Notes under the pieces: generated by a model
What the model was told of the DNA's origin: nothing
The model's input: the letters and a program-made list of their open reading frames with translations, nothing else
The model's database searches: none
In this document: piece after piece, positions 1 through 4,361 of the stretch
Position numbering within the stretch: position 1 is the first letter of the stretch
Layout: each line of letters begins with the position of its first letter
Made by a program: the position numbers and the translations under genes
Assembly (NCBI GenBank): GCA_027081375.1
Contig: JALWKR010000048.1
Coordinates: 1 to 7,283, forward strand
Direction: 5' to 3'
DNA length: 7,283 nucleotides
DNA from: Persephonella sp.
GTDB lineage: Bacteria; Aquificota; Aquificia; Aquificales; Hydrogenothermaceae

Positions 1-750
1 ATAAATGCCGTTTATGTCCCATTCAATGTAAAACCAGAAGATCTCCAAAAAGCTATAGATGGTATAAGAGCTCTTTCTATTAAAGGAGTTAATGTTACAG
101 TGCCTCACAAAGAGGAAGTAATAAAGTATGTGAATGAAATATCAGAGGAAGTAAAGTATATAGGTGCTGCAAACACAATAGAAAATATAGATGGATATTT
201 AAAAGCTTACAATACAGATGCTTACGGTTTCATAAGAGGGTTAAAGGAACTTTTACAACAGGTAAATAAACAAATTCCTGAACTTTCCTTTCTTGTTTTA
301 GGAGCAGGAGGGGCTTCTAGAGCTATCATTTACGGTCTTGTTAAGGAAGGAGCTAAAAAAATTTATCTTGCAAACAGGACATTAGAAAAAGCAGAAAAAA
401 TAATCTCAGACTTTAAACCGTTAAACAGATTTCTTGAAGAAATTGTTGAGCCTGTAAAATTACATGAAGTAGAAAACTATTTAGATAAAGTAAATGTAAT
501 TGTTAATACAACATCAGTTGGACTACATCCTGAAGACAAACCTCTTTTTGATTATGAAAAAATTATGAAAAAACATATAATTGTTGATATAATATACAAA
601 AAGACACCTTTAATAAAAAAAGCAGAAGAAAAAGGGTGTCTTTGGCAGGATGGTCTTCCTATGCTTTTATATCAGGGGGCAAAAAGTTTTGAGATATGGA
701 CAAAAAAAGAAGCCCCTATTGATGTGATGAAAAAAATATTAGAAAAATAA
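1..750 (+). CDS. aroE: Shikimate dehydrogenase (NADP+), 5' end outside window
   Basis: AroE reduces 3-dehydroshikimate to shikimate with NADPH, in the cytoplasmic chorismate (aromatic amino acid) pathway. The reading frame is open from base 1, so the gene runs off the left edge. 249 codons are present against about 270 in the family, so roughly the first 25-30 residues are missing. The GTG at 100 is an internal Val codon of the NVTVPHK motif, not a start. Visible motifs, numbered in this fragment: NVTVPHK at 31-37, whose Lys is the catalytic/substrate-binding lysine; NTD at about 71-73, with the conserved catalytic Asp; the Rossmann loop GAGGAS at 101-106 with NRT shortly after; and the C-terminal QDGLPMLLYQGA substrate-site segment. 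No clear plus-strand terminator follows: the hairpin just after the stop has its U-tract on the other strand. Identity is secure from motif order. Confidence 0.95.
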   Translation: MNAVYVPFNVKPEDLQKAIDGIRALSIKGVNVTVPHKEEVIKYVNEISEEVKYIGAANTIENIDGYLKAYNTDAYGFIRGLKELLQQVNKQIPELSFLVLGAGGASRAIIYGLVKEGAKKIYLANRTLEKAEKIISDFKPLNRFLEEIVEPVKLHEVENYLDKVNVIVNTTSVGLHPEDKPLFDYEKIMKKHIIVDIIYKKTPLIKKAEEKGCLWQDGLPMLLYQGAKSFEIWTKKEAPIDVMKKILEK

Positions 751-772
751 AAAAAAGCTCCTAAAAAGGAGC
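748..772 (-). terminator. Intrinsic terminator of leftward transcript
   Basis: GCTCCT (757-762) and AGGAGC (767-772) form a perfect 6-bp stem with a 4-nt loop. Read on the minus strand, the stem is followed at once by eight T residues (749-756), then more T-rich sequence over the aroE stop. On the plus strand the stem is followed by AGAGAAAG, with no U-tract, so it is a good terminator only for leftward transcription. No minus-strand protein gene lies to its right before the fbp promoter, so it most likely ends the non-coding RNA proposed at 749-866. Confidence 0.75.
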
Positions 773-866
773 AGAGAAAGGGAGGAGGTTTTAGGAGAAA
801 ACATTGGCGCTGCTCGGGTTTTTCCTAATTCCTTAATGTATAGTTTATTTTTGTTTCAGTGAAATA
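749..866 (-). ncRNA. Candidate small RNA, divergent from fbp
   Basis: A leftward transcript of about 118 nt is predicted from a promoter (TTGATT, 17 bp, TATATT; 901 down to 873) and an intrinsic terminator (772 to 748). No open reading frame of useful length explains it. The part nearest the terminator (757-818) is 32 G/C in 62 nt, far above the surrounding DNA, as expected of a structured RNA in an AT-rich genome. In RNA order it holds a stem TTAGGA+AAAA (828-819) with TTTT+TCCTAA (801-791, one bulged base) around a 17-nt loop; a pyrimidine-rich tract with CCTCCTCCC (788-780); then the terminator hairpin. Loop bases GAGCAG (815-810) are complementary to CTGCTC (774-769), which overlaps the terminator's 5' arm. 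I do not recognise an Rfam family. It could be a trans-acting sRNA or an attenuated antisense leader to aroE. Existence is inferred; the signals are seen directly. Confidence 0.5.
854..864. repeat. 11-bp palindrome at predicted sRNA start
   Basis: TTTCA (854-858) and TGAAA (860-864) form a perfect inverted repeat around a single G. It begins within a few bases of the predicted transcription start of the leftward RNA (about 866-865), between that promoter and the RNA body. With a one-base centre it cannot fold as a hairpin with all pairs, so a protein-binding site is the likelier reading. It is short enough to be chance in AT-rich DNA. Confidence 0.25.
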
Positions 867-872
867 ATTGTG

Positions 873-901
873 AATATAATTTTTTGAAAACCTCTAATCA
901 A
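873..901 (-). promoter_or_regulatory. Leftward sigma70-type promoter
   Basis: On the minus strand TTGATT (901-896) and TATATT (878-873) are separated by exactly 17 bp; the predicted start is about 866. It has no protein gene to serve on that strand, and it fits the terminator at 748-772. It is interleaved with the rightward fbp promoter: each promoter's -35 box lies in the other's spacer. Confidence 0.5.
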
Positions 902-912
902 AGCCTTATAAT
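884..912 (+). promoter_or_regulatory. Promoter of fbp-crcB-DUF190 operon
   Basis: TTGAAA (884-889) and a consensus TATAAT (907-912) are separated by exactly 17 bp. The predicted start is about 919-920, giving a leader of about 28 nt before the preferred fbp ATG. It is the best-scoring promoter-like match I see in the window and sits where an fbp promoter is expected. Confidence 0.65.
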
Positions 913-918
913 TTCTAA

Positions 919-949
919 CATACTATAAAACTGTATGGGGTTTAGTATG
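919..949 (+). promoter_or_regulatory. Inverted repeat over fbp leader and start codon
   Basis: CATACTA (919-925) is perfectly complementary to TAGTATG (943-949). After a 3-nt bulge, AAC (929-931) can also pair with GTT (940-942), leaving an 8-nt loop. The 5' arm begins at the predicted transcription start; the 3' arm contains the ATG at 947; the G-run acting as ribosome-binding site (937-940) is in the loop and its closing pair. In RNA this would mask the start codon; in DNA it could be an operator just downstream of the promoter. Confidence 0.4.
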
Positions 950-1915
950 GCTGAAATAGGAATGGATCTAAACAGATTTATCTTAGAAGAAGAAAGAAAA
1001 TATCCAAACGCAACAGGTTCTTTAACTCAGGCTTTAATGTCCATTGAATCAGCAACAAAAATAATAGCTTCTCAAGTTAGAAAGGCAGGTTTAGCAGGAA
1101 TTCTTGGAAAAGCAGGAAAAACTAATGTTCAGGGAGAAGAAGTTCAAAAGTTAGATGAACTTTCAAATGAGATACTGATAGATATTCTTTCTGATAGTGG
1201 AGAGTTTTATGCTCTTGCATCAGAAGAGCTTGATGAACCTATTTATCCAGAAAAAGGAAAAAACGCAAAGTATGTAATAGCTTTTGATCCATTAGATGGC
1301 TCTTCAAACATTGATGTAAATGTTAGTATAGGGACTATCTTTTCTATTCATAAAAGAGTAGGAGATGGGATTGAAAACTTCTTACAGGAAGGGTATAAGC
1401 AGGTAGCGGCAGGGTATATTATATACGGTTCCTCTACAATGTTTGTATTTTCTACAGGAAATGGAGTTAACGGATTTACTTTAGACCCATCTGTAGGTAT
1501 GTTTTTACTTTCTCATCCTGATATGAAACTTCCTGAAAAAGGAAAGATTTACTCTATAAATGAAGCCAATGAGAAAAAATGGACAGATGAAAATCTAAAA
1601 AAATATATAGATGCTTTAAAAGATGAAGGTTATACGTCTAGATATATAGGTTCTATGGTAGCAGATGTTCACAGAACATTGATAAAAGGTGGAATTTTTG
1701 GATATCCTGCAGATAAGAAAAACACCAGTGGAAAACTTAGACTTTTATATGAAGCTTCACCAATGTCTTTCCTTATAACTCAGGCAGGTGGAAAAGCAAC
1801 AACTGGAAAAGAAGATATACTGAATATAAAACCTGAAAAAATACATCAGAGAGTTCCTGTATTTTTAGGAAGCAAAAAGGAAATAGACCAGCTTCTCTCT
1901 TTTTTAGGTTCGTAA
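947..1915 (+). CDS. fbp: Fructose-1,6-bisphosphatase, class I
   Basis: FBPase hydrolyses fructose 1,6-bisphosphate to fructose 6-phosphate, a divalent-metal-dependent step of gluconeogenesis and of sugar regeneration, in the cytoplasm. The product is 322 residues, close to the roughly 330 of bacterial class I enzymes. Seen in order: NATGSL near the N-terminus, NVQGE (about 60-64), the metal-site region SEELDE (92-97), the metal-binding signature DPLDGSSN (114-121) running into IDVNVSIGTIFSI, QVAAGY and YGSSTM, TSRYIGSMVADVHR, and GKLRLLYEASPM (262-273) with the substrate-binding Lys and metal-ligand Glu, then QAGGKA. I start at ATG 947, with GGGG 6 nt upstream. ATG 935, in frame, adds four residues (MGFS) but has no ribosome-binding site and is the alternative. 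crcB begins 1 nt after the stop. Aquificota often use the unrelated bifunctional FBP aldolase/phosphatase, so a class I enzyme is of some interest (general knowledge, not checked). Confidence 0.95.
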   Translation: MAEIGMDLNRFILEEERKYPNATGSLTQALMSIESATKIIASQVRKAGLAGILGKAGKTNVQGEEVQKLDELSNEILIDILSDSGEFYALASEELDEPIYPEKGKNAKYVIAFDPLDGSSNIDVNVSIGTIFSIHKRVGDGIENFLQEGYKQVAAGYIIYGSSTMFVFSTGNGVNGFTLDPSVGMFLLSHPDMKLPEKGKIYSINEANEKKWTDENLKKYIDALKDEGYTSRYIGSMVADVHRTLIKGGIFGYPADKKNTSGKLRLLYEASPMSFLITQAGGKATTGKEDILNIKPEKIHQRVPVFLGSKKEIDQLLSFLGS

Positions 1916-1916
1916 A

Positions 1917-2291
1917 ATGGAATATCTTGCTGTAATGCTTGGGGGAGCTTTAGGAGCTCTCTCAAGATATTTAACTTCTGCTTTTATAAATAAAATTGTA
2001 GGTATTGAATTTCCAGCAGGAACTCTTTTTGTTAATACAATAGGCTCTTTTATATTAGTGTTTTTCACAGTTCTTACAATTGAAAAGTTAGCTATTGATC
2101 CTCTCTGGAGATTATTTTTTGCTGTTGGTTTTTTAGGAGCTTTTACAACATTTTCTACATTCTCATATGAAACAATTGCAATGTTTCAAGAAGGGGAAAT
2201 TTTTAAAAGTATCTTAAATATAGTTTTGAATAATATTCTCTCTATAACAGCAGGTATTGTTGGTCTTATACTAGCAAGGTCATTAATGTAG
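1917..2291 (+). CDS. crcB: Fluoride-specific ion channel FluC (CrcB)
   Basis: FluC/CrcB is a small inner-membrane protein that forms dual-topology dimers and lets fluoride leave the cell, protecting fluoride-sensitive metal enzymes. The 124-residue product has the usual length and about four hydrophobic segments. Family motifs seen: GGALGALSRY (9-18) with the conserved Arg17, GTLFVNTIGSF (35-45) with the conserved pore Asn40, and GFLGAFTTFSTFSYE (71-85), which carries the central Na+-site TTFS backbone and the phenylalanines that line the fluoride path. The ATG follows the fbp stop by one base, with AGG at 1906-1908 inside the fbp end as ribosome-binding site, so translation is probably coupled to fbp. 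A DUF190 gene follows, a frequent partner of crcB. No fluoride riboswitch was recognised upstream of the operon. Confidence 0.93.
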   Translation: MEYLAVMLGGALGALSRYLTSAFINKIVGIEFPAGTLFVNTIGSFILVFFTVLTIEKLAIDPLWRLFFAVGFLGAFTTFSTFSYETIAMFQEGEIFKSILNIVLNNILSITAGIVGLILARSLM

Positions 2292-2300
2292 GAGAAAAAA

Positions 2301-2636
2301 ATGAAGATAGAAGGAGAAGCTCTTTTAGTAAGAATTTTTATTGGTGAAAAAGATAGAGTAGATGGAAAGCTTTTGTATAAAAAAATTGTTGAGATATGCA
2401 GAGAAAATAATGTGGCAGGGGCAACTGTTTTTAGAGGTATTCTAGGATACGGTGCTTCAAGTAGAATTCATGCAGCCTCATTACTAACGTTATCGGAAGA
2501 CTTACCTATTGTTATTGAAATAGTTGATAAAGAAGAAAGGATAAATAAAGTTTTACCTTTGATTGAACCGTACATAACAAATGGTCTTATAACTATGGAA
2601 AAAGTTAAAGTAATAAAATATGAAGGAAAATCATAA
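2301..2636 (+). CDS. DUF190 PII-like protein, crcB partner
   Basis: This 111-residue protein matches the DUF190 family: an N-terminal strand ALLVRIFIGEKD, then YKKIVEICRENNVAGATVFRGILGYG (about 26-51), SSRIHAAS, SEDLPIVIEIVD and a C-terminal strand before the end. DUF190 proteins have a PII-like ferredoxin fold and are often beside, or fused to, CrcB; whether they sense a ligand or regulate the channel is not established. The ATG lies 9 nt after crcB, and AGGAG overlapping the crcB stop (2290-2294) is a strong ribosome-binding site, so the gene shares the fbp-crcB transcript. No truncation or unusual composition is seen. Family assignment is firm; function is unknown. Confidence 0.85.
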   Translation: MKIEGEALLVRIFIGEKDRVDGKLLYKKIVEICRENNVAGATVFRGILGYGASSRIHAASLLTLSEDLPIVIEIVDKEERINKVLPLIEPYITNGLITMEKVKVIKYEGKS

Positions 2637-2690
2637 TAGAAGTTCCTTAACAGGTATATCTTACTAATTTAAAAAGGGAAAGGGGATTTT

Positions 2691-3293
2691 ATGTACGCAG
2701 GTATAGAGATAAACAGTAATAAAACCTTCACTGTTGCTTTAATGGATAGTAATAGAAATATTTCTTATATAAGCCATTTCTGGAAGGAAGGTTTATATTG
2801 GTTTTTAGACCATTCAAAGATAAAAATCCTTACAATAAATATAAACTTTAGAAACAAAAAACATTTATCTACAAACTTTAGAGCTTATCTTGATTTAAAA
2901 ACTGTTTTAATATCTCAGTTTGAATTTTTTGAATTTTCAGAAGATTTTGTAGATAAAAAGATTGCTTTAACAGATACAGATAGATTTTTTGAAAAATCAA
3001 TTAGGAAGCAGCTTCTTCCTGTATACACAAGAGAAGGGTTGGAGCAGAGGATTTATAATCTTCCAAAGTCTGGAATATATCTTCCGAAACACATGCTCTC
3101 TAAAGATAGAAACAGATTAAAAAGTGAGCTTAATGCTACTGTTTCAGCTTTCACATCTTTTGCCTTAGATAACAACCTCTATACCGTAGAAGAGGAAAAT
3201 GGAGAAAAGCTAGTAGTTCCTTTATATAAGTTTGTTCCTAAGGAAAAAAGAATAGTAACTGGAGCATCTTCTGTATTAAGAAATTCTTTCTAG
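2691..3293 (+). CDS. Uncharacterised protein, DUF429-like (RNase H-like fold)
   Basis: The 200-residue product has no signal peptide or membrane segment. The N-terminus (YAGIEINSNKTFTVALMD, 2-19) looks like the first two strands of an RNase H-like fold. The C-terminal part (about 125-183: a GIYLPKHMLSKDRNRLKSE region, a helix NATVSAFTSFAL, then EEENGEKLVVPLY) resembles the end of DUF429 proteins, where a conserved Asp helix precedes a strand ending in VVP. Acidic positions usual in that family look changed here: Glu6 for Asp, and Asn in the ELNA helix. The ATG has a strong ribosome-binding site, AGGGGA (2681-2686). It lies 54 nt after the DUF190 gene and could be in the same transcript; no terminator is seen between. 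Its 3' end overlaps the convergent gene on the other strand by 18 bp. The family call is by eye and tentative. Confidence 0.75.
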   Translation: MYAGIEINSNKTFTVALMDSNRNISYISHFWKEGLYWFLDHSKIKILTININFRNKKHLSTNFRAYLDLKTVLISQFEFFEFSEDFVDKKIALTDTDRFFEKSIRKQLLPVYTREGLEQRIYNLPKSGIYLPKHMLSKDRNRLKSELNATVSAFTSFALDNNLYTVEEENGEKLVVPLYKFVPKEKRIVTGASSVLRNSF

Positions 3294-3776
3294 TTTAATA
3301 AAGTATTTACCGTAAATTTTTATCTTTTTAGGAAAGTTATCATCTTTATCAAAAATAAGAACTATTTTTTTAACTTTTTTGCTTTTTAATGGATAGATAA
3401 TATATCTGTTCCCTTCTTTTTTTAGCTTATAAGGATATATTTTTCCTGTTTCATCTGCTTTCTTTGTTTTCAAGAATTTCACTATTAACGGAAGCCAAGG
3501 TTTTTTTTCTAATATTTTTTCTTTTGTATATTTTCTTATTTTTTTATTTTCTTTTTCGTACAGAAAAAAGTCATTATCTTTAGCTTCAAAAAGGAAGTTG
3601 TAATCGTATATAAACCTTAGATATGGATAAACTTTTCCTTCCACTTTTATTTCTTTATCATTCCATTTGAACTCCACAGTCCCAATAGGAATAAAACCGT
3701 AGTAAGCCTTATATACTGCCTCATCTCCCAGTGCAATAGATAAATAAAGTAAGAATGCTAAAAATATTTTTCTCAT
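3276..3776 (-). CDS. Predicted exported protein, DUF3108-like
   Basis: The 166-residue product begins with a short signal peptide: MRK, a hydrophobic core FLAFLLYLSIAL, and a plausible cleavage after Gly17 (before DEAVY). The mature part is Lys-rich and beta-strand-like. Its opening (EAVYKAYYGFIPIGTVEFKW) and the following YPYLRFIYDYNFLFEAKDNDFFLYE resemble DUF3108, a family of periplasmic or outer-membrane-associated proteins of unknown function. That resemblance is by eye. The ATG has a strong ribosome-binding site, AGGAAGG, 6 nt upstream on the minus strand (pairing bases 3783-3789). It lies 66 nt downstream of the 107-residue membrane-protein gene and may be the last gene of the leftward cluster. 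Its 3' end overlaps the end of the convergent rightward gene by 18 bp. Confidence 0.75.
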   Translation of the reverse strand: MRKIFLAFLLYLSIALGDEAVYKAYYGFIPIGTVEFKWNDKEIKVEGKVYPYLRFIYDYNFLFEAKDNDFFLYEKENKKIRKYTKEKILEKKPWLPLIVKFLKTKKADETGKIYPYKLKKEGNRYIIYPLKSKKVKKIVLIFDKDDNFPKKIKIYGKYFIKLERIS

Positions 3777-3842
3777 TTTTTACCTTCCTAGCTTGGCTTA
3801 TATTAATATTCTAATAACATATTTATGAAAATATAATGAAAT

Positions 3843-4166
3843 TTATTTTCCTGTTCCAAGGTCTAAAAAAAGAACCATACATTTTCCAAAGTAGAAAAAC
3901 ACAAGAATTAAGTTAAACATAAAGGCTCTTTTTAAAGAATTAATAAAGTTTTCTTTAAAATACAGCTTAAAAAATACAAAAAGAACTATTGTTAATAAAG
4001 GTATTGAAGAAAGTACTAAGTTTGTAACTTCAATGTTTGCATGGGAAGTTATTTGATGACTAAAGTATATATGGTTTAAATTCAGTACTGATAAAAGTTT
4101 CTGTAAAAGAATAAGAGATAAAAACCATATGAAAAAACCGTACATATAGCCTCTAAATAGTTTCAT
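3843..4166 (-). CDS. Small membrane protein of unknown function
   Basis: I do not recognise this 107-residue protein. It has three predicted membrane segments, at about residues 8-27, 49-70 and 81-102, with basic loops (KLYFKENFINSLKR between the second and third). There are two His in the first loop (SHQITSHAN) and one Cys in the third segment. The ATG directly follows the stop of the upstream 64-residue gene (TAA then ATG) and has no good ribosome-binding site of its own, so it is probably translated by coupling. An alternative start is the ATG at 4145 (Met8), preceded by AGAGG at a 4-nt spacing, which would trim the basic N-terminus but keep all three segments. No intrinsic terminator is seen after its stop. 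Confidence 0.65.
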   Translation of the reverse strand: MKLFRGYMYGFFIWFLSLILLQKLLSVLNLNHIYFSHQITSHANIEVTNLVLSSIPLLTIVLFVFFKLYFKENFINSLKRAFMFNLILVFFYFGKCMVLFLDLGTGK

Positions 4167-4361
4167 TTAGCATTTGCATACTTTTCTTGAAGAAAAAACT
4201 TTTGAAAAAGCTTTTTCAAAGGCTTTGTATTTGTCTAAGCCTTGGATTATGTAGTTTTCAAAGTGTTTTTTTAAATCCTCTAATTCTTCAGTGGAAAAAT
4301 CAAATATATCTCTCAGGTACAGTTGCTTTTTTATAAATTCTTCATTTATTGGTACTTTCAA
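4167..4361 (-). CDS. Small helical protein with C-terminal CxC, unknown
   Basis: I do not recognise this 64-residue protein. It is charged and predicted helical (FSTEELEDLKKHFENYIIQGLDKYKAFEKAFSKVF), has no membrane segment, and ends in VCKC, a CxC pair that could be a redox or metal site. It has no internal Met, so the start is the TTG at 4361, which overlaps the recN end by 20 nt in another frame; GGAG lies 7 nt upstream inside recN and supports that start. The stop abuts the ATG of the 107-residue membrane protein. The overlap, the ribosome-binding site and the tight linkage argue that it is a real gene rather than a chance ORF. Confidence 0.6.
   Translation of the reverse strand: MKVPINEEFIKKQLYLRDIFDFSTEELEDLKKHFENYIIQGLDKYKAFEKAFSKVFSSRKVCKC

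Noticed and set aside
100..750. GTG at 100 as the start of aroE
   Set aside because: It would fall inside the conserved NVTVPHK motif; the frame stays open and AroE-like back to base 1, so the gene is cut by the window edge.
804..836. Ten-codon leader-peptide ORF (TTG start, AGGAG 6 nt upstream) after aroE
   Set aside because: The ribosome-binding site is good, but the ORF is tiny, has a TTG start and no plus-strand promoter of its own. It overlaps bases better explained by the minus-strand RNA. Not enough to call a gene.
749..866. SRP (4.5S) or 6S RNA as identity of the small RNA
   Set aside because: GAGCAGCGCCAA faintly recalls the SRP domain IV consensus, but the GGAA tetraloop and the symmetric-loop partners are absent. 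The length and single short stem do not fit 6S RNA.
751..946. Fluoride riboswitch (crcB motif) ahead of the fbp-crcB operon
   Set aside because: The predicted fbp leader is only about 28 nt, too short for the motif, and I could not lay out the conserved pseudoknot on the plus strand. The pseudoknot-like structure here is on the minus strand and does not face crcB.
3819..3834. AT-only hairpin ATATTT-ATGA-AAATAT between the two leftward genes
   Set aside because: It has no G-C pairs and no U-tract in either direction. It is neither a credible terminator nor, in this composition, a credible operator.
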